This document shows, piece by piece, positions 1 through 5,809 of a stretch of 20,589 bases of DNA. The stretch lies in the IMG/VR virus record IMGVR_UViG_3300011114_000520, positions 1-20,589 of that record. One strand, written 5' to 3'. Both the position numbers and the translations under genes were made by a program. Positions within the stretch are counted from its first letter, which is position 1. The number at the start of each line of letters is the position of its first letter. This stretch comes from a virus. Below the pieces are notes generated by a model. The model was not told the DNA's origin. It saw only the letters and a list, made by a program, of their open reading frames with translations, and searched no databases.

Positions 1-1
1 T

Positions 2-406
2 GATAAGATCACAGACATTCAGAACTCAGATGATGAAAATGAGTACATGAAATCAATGCTACCTAAACAGAAGAGCTATATCCCAAGGTTTGCACTGATC
101 ATGCAGTTCATTTGGTCCGCAGAGGATGACAGCTATACTCCTGCAACTATCAGAAAGGAATCACTACTCAGAGCTGAAAAGCTGTCAGAGTATTTCATCA
201 ATATGAGTAAGCTGGTAAAGGTAGATGTAAAAGAAAAGAATCAGCTTAGGATCATTGCTAAAAGCATCGGATCAATGGATCCTTTTGATCAGTTCAAAGC
301 AATGTATGAGAATAATAAAAAAGTAAACAGAACAACAGCCTCAGAGATACTGGAGGTAAGTCGTAAAACAATCCAGAGATGGGTTAAAAAATTGGAATCA
401 AAATGA
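2..406 (+). CDS. DUF3987-type replication protein (primase/helicase-like), C-terminal fragment
   Basis: The frame is open from base 2, so the gene starts before the window; the ATG at 47 is internal. About 134 residues are visible. The segment reading SYIPRFALIMQFIW, followed by a helix that ends in LSEYF, looks like the C-terminal all-helical part of DUF3987 proteins, which are primase- or helicase-like replication proteins of phages and mobile elements. The last 30 residues (TASEILEVSRKTIQRWVKKL) form a helix-turn-helix, probably for DNA binding. The P-loop ATPase part would lie upstream and cannot be seen, so the family call rests on the C-terminus only. The stop overlaps the next start (ATGA). 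Its position ahead of nuclease and recombination genes fits a role in phage replication. Confidence 0.6.
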   Translation, partial: DKITDIQNSDDENEYMKSMLPKQKSYIPRFALIMQFIWSAEDDSYTPATIRKESLLRAEKLSEYFINMSKLVKVDVKEKNQLRIIAKSIGSMDPFDQFKAMYENNKKVNRTTASEILEVSRKTIQRWVKKLESK

Positions 407-600
407 AAACATACTACATCATTGCCGTAGCAATCGGCATCAGCTTGATATGGCTTCTTGTAAACAAAGAAACTCAAGCAATTCAGCCATATGAATCACC
501 TGAGTATACATTTGTAACTCCTAAAGATTGGGCCAATGACAGCACCATGGCACCAGGTAAGATATTAACACTTGATAGAATCTATGAACAAGGAAAATAA
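403..600 (+). CDS. Small single-pass membrane protein, unknown function
   Basis: This 65-residue protein starts with a short positive end and a hydrophobic helix (IIAVAIGISLIWLLV, residues 6-20), followed by a polar tail of about 45 residues. The helix is an uncleaved anchor or a signal sequence; no lipobox cysteine is present. The start overlaps the preceding stop by four bases, and the end overlaps the likely start of the nuclease gene by 17 bases, so it is translated within the same transcript. I do not recognise a family. Small membrane proteins at such positions in phages can be superinfection-exclusion or lysis-related proteins, but nothing in the sequence selects one of these. Confidence 0.55.
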   Translation: MKTYYIIAVAIGISLIWLLVNKETQAIQPYESPEYTFVTPKDWANDSTMAPGKILTLDRIYEQGK

Positions 601-1054
601 GAAAAGATACAAAGCCCTGGAGCTTGCATATCTCAAGGAGAAACATCCCACTATACCTGAATCATTCCTGGCCACAACATCCATCAGTGATAAGTCAGCC
701 AATGGACTCACCAGGATGATAGTATCATTCATTCAGATGTCAGGATACCAGGCAGAACGAATCAATACCATGGGGACCTATCGAGCTGCAAAGAAATACA
801 CAAACTTGGATGGAGTGACAAGGACTATAGGAAAAGGATCCTATACTAAATCGGGAAGCACTCCAGGATCCGCGGATATTTCAGCAACAATCAATGGTAG
901 ATCTGTTAAGATAGAGATCAAGATAGGAACTGATAGGCAATCAGATGCACAGAAAGCATATGAGAAAGCTATAGTACAGGCAGGTGGATGGTACCTGATA
1001 TGCAAGAATTTTGATGATTTCATAGAATGGTTTGATTCATTCATGAAAAATTAA
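584..1054 (+). CDS. VRR-NUC-like PD-(D/E)XK nuclease
   Basis: This 156-residue protein carries the signature of VRR-NUC / Holliday-junction-resolvase-like nucleases in its C-terminal half: GSADI (catalytic Asp about residue 98), then VKIEIKIG (Glu111-x-Lys113), then a helix beginning with Gln and ending in AGGWYLIC, where the family usually has a helix plus a strand with a Gly pair. Such enzymes are metal-dependent nucleases that cut branched or nicked DNA. In phage replication clusters they are thought to resolve junctions or trim recombination intermediates. ATG 584 is preferred to TTG 572 because it gives a plain MNKENKKR start and less overlap with the gene before. The promoter of the following operon lies in its 3' end. 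Confidence 0.7.
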   Translation: MNKENKKRYKALELAYLKEKHPTIPESFLATTSISDKSANGLTRMIVSFIQMSGYQAERINTMGTYRAAKKYTNLDGVTRTIGKGSYTKSGSTPGSADISATINGRSVKIEIKIGTDRQSDAQKAYEKAIVQAGGWYLICKNFDDFIEWFDSFMKN

Positions 1055-1064
1055 ATTATATTTG
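1031..1064 (+). promoter_or_regulatory. Bacteroidota-type promoter for the ERF/exonuclease operon
   Basis: TATATTTG at 1057-1064 is an exact match to the Bacteroidota -7 consensus TAnnTTTG, and TTTG at 1031-1034 is a -33 candidate 22 bases upstream, slightly longer than the usual spacing. The ERF start codon is at 1086, which predicts a leader of roughly 15 bases with no Shine-Dalgarno sequence. The promoter lies inside the last codons and just after the stop of the nuclease gene. Motif reading only; the transcription start is inferred. Confidence 0.6.
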
Positions 1065-1085
1065 TACAAATTAAACACTAATAAA

Positions 1086-1610
1086 ATGGCAACAGTAAAG
1101 AAAACGGATGAGCTATCATCCCCGGTGCCGATGTACCGAAAGCTCTGGTCAGCAAAGCAGCAGATCGGAAAGGTTCACAAGAACGCAAGGAGTCATCACT
1201 CCAAATATGCGGATCTCAATGCAGTTCTGGATGCATGTGAACAGATACTACTTGACAATGGATTGATGATCCTACAGCCTATCAACGATGATATGGTAGT
1301 GACTCAGATCATTGATGTAGATTCAGGAGAGAAGATTGAATCATTCATGAGGCTCCCAGCACTCACAAATCCTCAACAGCTTGGATCTGCTGTGAGTTAC
1401 TATCGAAGGTATTCACTGATCAGTCTGCTTACATTGGCTGCAACAGATGATGATGGGGAGCAAGCATCAAAGACAATTCCACAATCAAAGCCAGGAATCT
1501 CTGAGACTGGATTCAAGAAAGCAGTGGATTCTATTGCTGAGGGTAGATACACTAAGGAGGCATTGATGGATAACTATACACTAACCAAAGAACAGGAGGC
1601 AGCACTATGA
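1086..1610 (+). CDS. erf: ERF-family single-strand annealing recombinase
   Basis: This 174-residue protein shows the ERF core. Near residue 38 it reads HSKYADLNAVLDACEQILLDNGL, interrupted here after DLNAVL only in my quotation. Near residues 102-123 it has GSAVSYYRRYSLISLLTLAA followed by an acidic TDDDGE, the typical end of the ERF domain. ERF proteins (named for phage P22 Erf) form rings that anneal complementary single strands and serve in circularisation and recombination-dependent replication. The start at ATG 1086 is chosen over the in-frame TTG 1062, because that TTG is part of the promoter box. The stop overlaps the exonuclease start (ATGA), so a strand-resecting nuclease and an annealase are made together, as in λ Red-type pairs. 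Confidence 0.88.
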   Translation: MATVKKTDELSSPVPMYRKLWSAKQQIGKVHKNARSHHSKYADLNAVLDACEQILLDNGLMILQPINDDMVVTQIIDVDSGEKIESFMRLPALTNPQQLGSAVSYYRRYSLISLLTLAATDDDGEQASKTIPQSKPGISETGFKKAVDSIAEGRYTKEALMDNYTLTKEQEAAL

Positions 1611-2239
1611 AATGGCACCCATCAGAGATTGGAAAGATCATGACAAATGCAAGGGCCAAAGGAGAGGTCCTGAGCGAAACGGCAAAGAGTCATATCAGAT
1701 CCATTGCGAAGCAGAATTTTTACGGATACACTGTGGATCTCAACAGCAAGTACATCACCAAAGGCAAAGAGCAGGAGCAGGATTCCATTGATCTACTCAA
1801 TGCTGTAAGGTTTACCAGCTACAAAAAGAATACTATGAGGATTGAAACAAATCTGTTCACAGGTGAATGTGATATTCTATTGGATGATCTAATCATCGAT
1901 ATCAAAACATCATGGTCCCTGGAGACTTTTCCTGCAACTGCTGATGAAGGATATGAGGCAAATTATGAATATCAGGGCAGAGCATACATGCACATCTATG
2001 ATAGGCCGTATTTTGAGCTGATCTATTGCATGGTATCAACGGATCCAACAGGTGATCATAACTTGCTCAGCCCATGGGATAACCTATCACTGCACCGGGT
2101 AGATCATATTGATCCTGCAAAGCGTATTACAGTGCTTAGATTTGAGCGAGATTTTGAGATTGAGCAACAGATGATTGAGAAGCTCCGACATGCTTCAGAG
2201 TATTATTCACAGTATTATTCACAACTCCAGGAGAAATAA
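1607..2239 (+). CDS. YqaJ/RecB-type exonuclease, partner of ERF
   Basis: This 210-residue protein has the PD-(D/E)XK exonuclease motifs in order: a Glu-rich helix (KGKEQEQDSIDLL, about 52-64), GECD (86-89), IIDIKTSW with Asp98 and Lys100 as the D-x-K pair, and YQGRAYMHIY (about 122-131), the Q-x-x-x-Y motif of RecB/YqaJ nucleases. It would chew one strand of double-stranded ends to give single-stranded tails for the ERF protein encoded immediately upstream with a 4-base overlap. The length fits the λ-exonuclease-like single-domain type. The C-terminus carries a repeated YYSQ motif (SEYYSQYYSQ), which is simple repetition without evident meaning. The gene ends the operon; no clear terminator follows. 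Confidence 0.82.
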   Translation: MKWHPSEIGKIMTNARAKGEVLSETAKSHIRSIAKQNFYGYTVDLNSKYITKGKEQEQDSIDLLNAVRFTSYKKNTMRIETNLFTGECDILLDDLIIDIKTSWSLETFPATADEGYEANYEYQGRAYMHIYDRPYFELIYCMVSTDPTGDHNLLSPWDNLSLHRVDHIDPAKRITVLRFERDFEIEQQMIEKLRHASEYYSQYYSQLQEK

Positions 2240-2337
2240 AATCAAGGGGATGGTGGGCTAATACCCTCACAGGCTCGCAAGAGATAGTGGTGTAATGTAA
2301 CATACCTTGGTTTTATTAACCTTTAAATCAGAATAAG
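2240..2337. other. Intergenic gap with unexplained sequence
   Basis: A 98-base gap between the exonuclease and a tiny gene. It begins with a G-rich piece (GGGGATGGTGGG at about 2246-2257) followed by CTAATACCC, where GGG can pair with CCC, then a tandem TGTAA TGTAA at 2291-2300. I see no open frame, no tRNA and no T-run terminator. It may be the leader of the small-gene cluster or a short RNA, but the sequence does not settle this. The first copy of the junction repeat begins at 2322. Confidence 0.3.
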
Positions 2338-2340
2338 ATG
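2322..2340 (+). repeat. Gene-junction repeat, copy 1
   Basis: TTTAAATCAGAATAAGATG. The last three bases are the ATG of the 56-residue gene at 2338. It is preceded by ATTAACC. The same words recur at 2511, 2873 and 3129. In this copy the part corresponding to codons F-K-S-E-stop is not at the end of any evident gene, which suggests a remnant of a deleted or replaced upstream gene. Confidence 0.85.
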
Positions 2341-2508
2341 AAGAAATTTATGATAATTTTCTTAAGTACGTTGTTAATATTTCAATTATTCACAATGTAT
2401 GTTATGGGTGACTTCTATCAAGGGATGATTCTTGAAAGCATTGGAATGGGTGCTATTTTTTCAGCACTTATGGCGTATGGATGCACTGACTCTAAAATAA
2501 TTAAGTAA
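2338..2508 (+). CDS. Small two-helix membrane protein, unknown
   Basis: A 56-residue frame begins at the ATG of junction-repeat copy 1 and ends at 2508, two bases before copy 2. It has an N-terminal MKKFMIIFLSTLLIFQLF helix and a second hydrophobic stretch (GMGAIFSALMAYG) separated by a short polar turn, so a hairpin membrane protein is likely. The N-terminus could also act as a signal peptide. No family is recognised. Support for coding comes from a frame that fits exactly between two repeat copies and from the hydrophobic pattern; the short length leaves doubt. Confidence 0.5.
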   Translation: MKKFMIIFLSTLLIFQLFTMYVMGDFYQGMILESIGMGAIFSALMAYGCTDSKIIK

Positions 2509-2510
2509 CC

Positions 2511-2526
2511 TTTAAATCAGAATAAG
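2511..2526 (+). repeat. Gene-junction repeat, copy 2 (no start codon)
   Basis: TTTAAATCAGAATAAG, followed by CAAA instead of ATG. It follows TAACC, like copy 1. It sits immediately after the stop of the 56-residue gene and is followed by a 70-base leader holding a promoter box, so this junction has lost, or never had, the coupled start. Confidence 0.85.
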
Positions 2527-2570
2527 CAAATTGAGTATATGTACTCATTTTTTACAATGATTGTGAAATC

Positions 2571-2578
2571 TAAATTTG
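2571..2578 (+). promoter_or_regulatory. TAnnTTTG promoter box before the small-gene cluster
   Basis: TAAATTTG is an exact match to the Bacteroidota -7 element. The next start codon (2597) is 18 bases further on, giving a leader of about a dozen bases. A T-run around 2548-2553 sits where the -33 element should be, but TTTG itself is absent. It is probably the promoter of the small genes 2597-3532. Confidence 0.5.
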
Positions 2579-2596
2579 TATCAAAACAATTTAAGT

Positions 2597-2887
2597 ATGA
2601 AAACAGCAGAAGAAACAGCCACAGAACTATTTGAAAAGTTCTATGCAATTCAGGAGTTCAATGATTGGACAAATGACAAAAGTATGATTAGCCTTTTAGA
2701 GGATTTGAATGAAGAACATTCAGCTGCTTGGGAGGTATATTGGAACAACTTAGCAGTATCATCGGCATCACAGGCAGTGACTGAAATAATTGATGCTTTG
2801 CTTCTATGCAGATCGTCATTAGAACTATTGTCCTACTATGAGGATGTACAAAATCATTTAAGCAAATTAACTTTTAAATCAGAATAA
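2597..2887 (+). CDS. Hypothetical acidic small protein
   Basis: This 96-residue acidic, helix-rich protein has no motif I recognise. ATG 2597 (MKTAEETATELF) is chosen over the in-frame TTG 2576, which lies in the -7 promoter box. It contains two Trp-containing helices and a leucine-rich stretch (IIDALLLCRSSLELLSYY). It ends in FKSE-stop, encoded by junction-repeat copy 3, which also supplies the start of the next gene. GATC occurs only once in this gene, unlike the flanking phage core. Function unknown. Confidence 0.6.
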   Translation: MKTAEETATELFEKFYAIQEFNDWTNDKSMISLLEDLNEEHSAAWEVYWNNLAVSSASQAVTEIIDALLLCRSSLELLSYYEDVQNHLSKLTFKSE

Positions 2888-2891
2888 GATG
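2873..2891 (+). repeat. Gene-junction repeat, copy 3
   Basis: TTTAAATCAGAATAAGATG. Here it encodes the last four residues F-K-S-E and the stop of the upstream gene, then the ATG (2889) of the downstream gene. The upstream context TTAACT resembles TTAACC of copy 1. Confidence 0.88.
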
Positions 2892-3143
2892 AAAAACCTA
2901 AGAAGAAAATGGTATGTAGAAAACTACAAAGATACATTACCACCAAAACAGTACGGAATTGAATTTGATTTGGCAGTTCCACAAACATTAGGAGACCAGA
3001 CATGGTATTTTAATTGTAAAAATGTACCTGATGAATTACCAGAAGGGTATAGCTTTCTTGAAAAACCCATTGAGAAATATATTGGATATGGGCTAAGCCA
3101 AGAAGAAGTAGATATGTTAAATAATAATTTTAAATCAGAATAA
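2889..3143 (+). CDS. Hypothetical small protein between two junction repeats
   Basis: This 84-residue soluble protein begins basic (MKNLRRKWY) and continues acidic. It has no recognised domain; the middle has a Trp-Tyr-Phe strand (QTWYFNCKNV) and a PEGYSFL turn. Both ends are set by the junction repeat: its ATG comes from copy 3, and its final F-K-S-E-stop from copy 4. It is therefore a complete, exactly bounded gene unit. The cassette is poor in GATC, which suggests a history different from the core genes. Function unknown. Confidence 0.6.
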   Translation: MKNLRRKWYVENYKDTLPPKQYGIEFDLAVPQTLGDQTWYFNCKNVPDELPEGYSFLEKPIEKYIGYGLSQEEVDMLNNNFKSE

Positions 3144-3147
3144 GATG
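3129..3147 (+). repeat. Gene-junction repeat, copy 4
   Basis: TTTAAATCAGAATAAGATG. It encodes F-K-S-E-stop of the gene ending at 3143 and the ATG (3145) of the next gene. Upstream of it, AATAATT differs from the TTAAC(C/T) that precedes copies 1 and 3, so identity stops close to the coding end. Confidence 0.88.
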
Positions 3148-3327
3148 GACAGAAAAGAAAGAGTCACTCTATTGGTGGCAGCAATTATTCAGAATGAGAG
3201 ATTCAGCGAAGGGATCTCATTGGATACAATCATTGAGGATGCCTATGATCTGGATGAGCGCATTCAGGCATATTGTGAACATGAGGCATGGGAATACCAG
3301 AATCCCCTTCCAGATAAAGTAGATTGA
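3145..3327 (+). CDS. Hypothetical acidic 60-residue protein
   Basis: A helical, acidic protein (MDRKERVTLLVAAIIQNERF, then an acidic amphipathic region with DLDERIQAYCEHEAWEY). No family recognised. The start is provided by junction-repeat copy 4; the stop TGA is followed at once by the next ATG (3329). GATC is again frequent here (two sites in 183 bases), so the gene resembles the phage core rather than the preceding cassette. Possibly a small replication-region or regulatory protein; function unknown. Confidence 0.55.
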   Translation: MDRKERVTLLVAAIIQNERFSEGISLDTIIEDAYDLDERIQAYCEHEAWEYQNPLPDKVD

Positions 3328-3328
3328 T

Positions 3329-3532
3329 ATGAGGACAAAATTCAAAAGACAATCCGAGGTCTATCATATAGATCAAAACTTTTACTATTGGGAAATTTCA
3401 TTTTTACAATTTTCTAAATTACCTTTGACTAATGAGGAGTATCATGAGGTTCATAAAACATTGGAGGATAAGATGCAAGAGATTGAGCTTCGGAGAACTC
3501 ATGTGGATAGCAATAATCAACACAATCAATAA
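3329..3532 (+). CDS. Hypothetical 67-residue protein
   Basis: It begins basic (MRTKFKRQ) and has aromatic-rich middle segments (FYYWEISFLQF) and a charged helical C-terminus (EYHEVHKTLEDKMQEIELRR), finishing in an Asn/His/Gln tail. No signal peptide or membrane helix. The start lies one base after the previous stop, and the next gene begins three bases after its stop, so it is part of one transcript. No recognised family. Confidence 0.5.
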   Translation: MRTKFKRQSEVYHIDQNFYYWEISFLQFSKLPLTNEEYHEVHKTLEDKMQEIELRRTHVDSNNQHNQ

Positions 3533-3535
3533 ACG

Positions 3536-3769
3536 ATGGAGACAAAAGTAAACAGCGGAGCAATCTTCAAGAATGACTTTAAGACTGCCGACAATCAGCC
3601 AGACTACAGAGGCAAGATTAATGTGAATGGCAAAGAATGGGAAATAGCATTATGGGTAAAAGGAACACAGCAAGCTGGCAAGTATTTCAGCGCATCCATC
3701 AAAGAGCCATGGGTGAAGCCTGAAGAATCAGTTCCAACAGCAAATGAAGACGATGATCTCCCATTCTGA
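3536..3769 (+). CDS. DUF736-like small protein with SSB-type acidic tail
   Basis: This 77-residue protein opens with a segment like DUF736 proteins of plasmids and phages: SGAIFKNDFKT, then PDYRGKINVNGKEWEIALWVK, quoted here in two parts, then GKYFSASI. It ends in ANEDDDLPF. Bacterial single-stranded DNA-binding proteins end in a similar acidic peptide (DDDIPF), which recruits partner proteins. I infer that it binds single-stranded DNA or docks onto the host replication machinery through this tail. It is much shorter than a full OB-fold SSB (about 110 residues for the core), so it may be a tail mimic rather than a true SSB. The next gene's start lies inside its 3' end. Confidence 0.65.
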   Translation: METKVNSGAIFKNDFKTADNQPDYRGKINVNGKEWEIALWVKGTQQAGKYFSASIKEPWVKPEESVPTANEDDDLPF

Positions 3770-3953
3770 ACTAAGCGACAAAATGAGGGCTTCTCTACAA
3801 GAGAGGCTCTCTTCTCGCTACAAGATAAGGCATCTGAGTGATGATTCAGGACTGCCATATCATCAGCTCTACAGATTCATGCGAGGGAAGCAAGTATCTG
3901 AGTCATTCATCAATCAGGTCTGGTCCTATTGTCACAATGTTCTGGGAGCATGA
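3744..3953 (+). CDS. Small helix-turn-helix DNA-binding protein
   Basis: This 69-residue protein has a Cro/repressor-like pattern: RYKIRHLSDDSGLPYHQLYRFMRGK, of which LSDDSGLPYHQLYRFMRG is the helix-turn-helix part (about residues 31-48). It would bind DNA as a small dimer and act as a phage transcription regulator. Three starts are possible: ATG 3744, 3753 or 3783. The last removes the 26-base overlap with the gene upstream and leaves 56 residues with the motif intact. The end overlaps the following sigma-like gene by 17 bases. Target unknown. Confidence 0.55.
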   Translation: MKTMISHSELSDKMRASLQERLSSRYKIRHLSDDSGLPYHQLYRFMRGKQVSESFINQVWSYCHNVLGA

Positions 3954-4437
3954 AGCATACAAGATCGCCAAGAAGATCACTAATGGCTCCCCATTACACA
4001 AGGACCTTGTCGGCCATATCTACCTACTGCTATACAACAGGAACATCCCTGAAGAGGATCTCCCCCGAACATTTGCCAGATTCGCGTACAATCAGTACAA
4101 ATGGCCCGGCAGTGATTGGAACAAGCAATTCAACACAATGGCCCACATGGTATCCCTGGACTATGACATCCCCTTGCAGAGTGACGATGATGATGAGGAA
4201 CAAGAGCATCAAAAATACTTGAGGGAATACATGGACAAGGAGAGCAATGATGATCAGGAGCTATTCATCAAGGAGGTAACCAGGATGCATCTCTATGGCA
4301 TGACATTCAGAGACATCAAAGCACAGACTGGTCTATCACTCAGAGTAATTCATTCAGCAATCAAACAATTTAAATATGAGCTATATTGCAATCATCCTGA
4401 TATCAATTGGGCTATCCAGGGCAGTCCAGACTTTTAA
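3937..4437 (+). CDS. Sigma-70-like transcription factor (putative)
   Basis: This protein of 166 residues from ATG 3937 (MFWEHEAYK) has two parts. The N-terminal part (GSPLHKDLVGHIYLLLYNR and ARFAYNQYKW) resembles region 2 of ECF-type sigma factors, and the C-terminal part (RMHLYGMTFRDIKAQTGLSL, then RVIHSAIKQFKYEL) is a region-4-like helix-turn-helix. An acidic linker with DDDDEEQEH separates them. I infer a divergent phage sigma factor that could redirect host polymerase to later phage promoters. The earlier in-frame ATG 3838 is rejected, because it would overlap the HTH gene by more than 100 bases. The similarity is by pattern only, so this could be another DNA-binding regulator. Confidence 0.5.
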   Translation: MFWEHEAYKIAKKITNGSPLHKDLVGHIYLLLYNRNIPEEDLPRTFARFAYNQYKWPGSDWNKQFNTMAHMVSLDYDIPLQSDDDDEEQEHQKYLREYMDKESNDDQELFIKEVTRMHLYGMTFRDIKAQTGLSLRVIHSAIKQFKYELYCNHPDINWAIQGSPDF

Positions 4438-4591
4438 TCTTCCTGATGTGAAGCCATTGAATTGCCAAAGCTGCCTATCATTCTGGCACTCAGTAATCAT
4501 CTTTGGACTAATAGAATGGCAGCTGATAGGGCTATCATTCATCACCTATTTACTATCTGATCTGATCATGACATGGGAGAGCAAGAGATAA
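4376..4591 (+). CDS. Small two-helix membrane protein with CxxC motif
   Basis: This 71-residue protein has two hydrophobic helices (YIAIILISIGLSRAV at the start and FITYLLSDLI near the end) and between them NCQSCLSFWHSVIIF. The C-x-x-C-x-x-F-W pattern followed by a hydrophobic stretch recalls the short membrane proteins of the DUF1360 type, where the Cys pair sits at a helix boundary. Unusually, the first 62 bases overlap the end of the sigma-like gene in another frame; no later start keeps the first helix. Function unknown. A role at the host envelope (exclusion or lysis timing) is only a guess. Confidence 0.5.
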   Translation: MSYIAIILISIGLSRAVQTFNLPDVKPLNCQSCLSFWHSVIIFGLIEWQLIGLSFITYLLSDLIMTWESKR

Positions 4592-4743
4592 AAAAAGAAG
4601 AGCGAATCATGAGCGACAAGGACATGTACTTTGCCATGATCGGAGCTGTACTGATCCAGGAGCTGAATGCCAGCAGAGAGCTGCGCAGAAAGATCTCAGG
4701 TACAATGCTTGAAAAGAAACTAAAAAACATATTAAAGAGATGA
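4573..4743 (+). CDS. Hypothetical 56-residue helical protein
   Basis: A frame from ATG 4573 (MGEQEIKKEERIM) to TGA 4741-4743 fills the gap between two genes and ends in an ATGA overlap with the next start, the usual junction in this genome. The second ATG (4609, MSDKDMYFAMIGAVLIQEL) is also possible and removes the overlap with the membrane protein. It has one amphipathic-to-hydrophobic helix (YFAMIGAVLIQEL) and a basic C-terminus (KKLKNILKR). No recognised family. Confidence 0.5.
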   Translation: MGEQEIKKEERIMSDKDMYFAMIGAVLIQELNASRELRRKISGTMLEKKLKNILKR

Positions 4744-5093
4744 TCTCAGAAGACTTAAAGCAGCAAGCTATACGCTATCAGAAGAGTAGATCCTTTTCAC
4801 TCAATCAGAATCTCAAAGAGGAGCTGGTCGTATGGCTCAAGGCATACAAAGGAATGACTCTAAACAAAGGATGTGGCACATGCATACGCAATGCGATGAA
4901 TGATCTGATCTACTGGATGCAGACTGAGAAGGCTCAAGAGATCAGGCCAGCGAAGATACAGTTCATAGGAGTGAAGCAATACAACTATGACTCAATGAGC
5001 TACAATGATCTCAAGGCATTGGCTCAGGAGAGAGGCCTGAAGATGGGCCAAGCTCCAAAGAAAGCAGACCTAATCAAAGCACTTGAATCATGA
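4740..5093 (+). CDS. Phage protein with C-terminal HeH/SAP-like motif
   Basis: In this 117-residue protein, the last 35 residues (MSYNDLKALAQERGLKMGQ followed by APKKADLIKAL) form the helix-extension-helix of HeH/SAP/Rho-N type motifs, which bind DNA or serve as a docking module. The middle holds GCGTCIRNAMNDLI with a C-x-x-C and a preceding Asn/Lys-rich turn. It overlaps neighbours by ATGA on both sides. It may be a DNA-associated accessory protein, but the rest of the sequence gives no direct clue to its task. Confidence 0.55.
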   Translation: MISEDLKQQAIRYQKSRSFSLNQNLKEELVVWLKAYKGMTLNKGCGTCIRNAMNDLIYWMQTEKAQEIRPAKIQFIGVKQYNYDSMSYNDLKALAQERGLKMGQAPKKADLIKALES

Positions 5094-5809
5094 TAGTAGC
5101 TCCTATTCCGGTGCATGGCCGTAGACCATTACTCAAGTACACAATCTCAAGGCTACAGAAAGCAGGAGTTCAGGTGATCTGTATGGGCCATGATAGTGAT
5201 GATCAGGAGCTAGCACTATCCCTGGGGGCTGAATGGATCAGCATCAGCAATGATCCTCTTGGTGCCAAATGGAATGCTGGCTTCATGGCAGCCCGAAAAT
5301 ACGAGCCTACCGGTGTGCTATTCGTAGGATCCTCAGATTGGGTGTCTGACAACTACATTGCAGAGGCTGAGCGAATGCTTCCTCAATATGACATGCTCGG
5401 AAAGCTTGGATGCTATTTTACTGATCTTGGTCCAAGCAATATCCGTACTGTGAACTGGTTCGGATATGGCAAAGGATCAAGAAGCTATGAGCCTATCGGA
5501 ATTGGAAGAGTGTTATCAACAAGACTACTGAATAAACTCAACTGGCAGCCATTCGACAAGAGACTAAGCTCTGGCCTTGATTGGTCCATGTGGCTCAAGT
5601 CATTGGCATCAGATGCATCTGTGGGAATATTCGAGGATCCTGATCTGAAGCTGCTGAGCATATCAACACATGCCTGGGGAAACAAACACAGATTCACAGA
5701 TCACTGGACAGGATCACTGAGCAGATCATCAGAGAAACTGAGCAACAAAGATGAGGAGGAACTATTCAAATCATTCCCTGAGATCTACCTACTACACGAA
5801 CAGATATGA
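5090..5809 (+). CDS. GT-A-type glycosyltransferase (family 2-like)
   Basis: This 239-residue protein starts with the nucleotide-sugar-binding strand of GT-A enzymes (IVAPIPVHGRRPLLKYTIS), has the conserved SNDPLGAKWNAGFMAAR (about 53-69), then LFVGSSDWVSDNYI (about 77-90), where SSDW takes the place of the D-x-D metal motif. A later GLDWSMWL (about 162-169) could hold the catalytic acidic residue. No membrane helix or signal peptide, so it is cytoplasmic. It would transfer a sugar to a lipid-linked glycan, a protein or DNA; the acceptor cannot be read from the sequence. It overlaps the amidotransferase gene by ATGA, which suggests that the two act on the same sugar. One of three carbohydrate-acting genes in the window. 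Confidence 0.72.
   Translation: MIVAPIPVHGRRPLLKYTISRLQKAGVQVICMGHDSDDQELALSLGAEWISISNDPLGAKWNAGFMAARKYEPTGVLFVGSSDWVSDNYIAEAERMLPQYDMLGKLGCYFTDLGPSNIRTVNWFGYGKGSRSYEPIGIGRVLSTRLLNKLNWQPFDKRLSSGLDWSMWLKSLASDASVGIFEDPDLKLLSISTHAWGNKHRFTDHWTGSLSRSSEKLSNKDEEELFKSFPEIYLLHEQI

Noticed and set aside
1062-1085. TTG starts at 572, 1062, 2576 and 19419
   Set aside because: Two of them lie within TAnnTTTG boxes and the others overlap a neighbouring gene start or end; the next ATG gives the conserved start each time.
3929-4222. Alternative frame inside the sigma-like gene
   Set aside because: Composition is Ser/Thr/Pro/Arg-rich with no pattern; the sigma-like frame has recognisable helices over the same bases.
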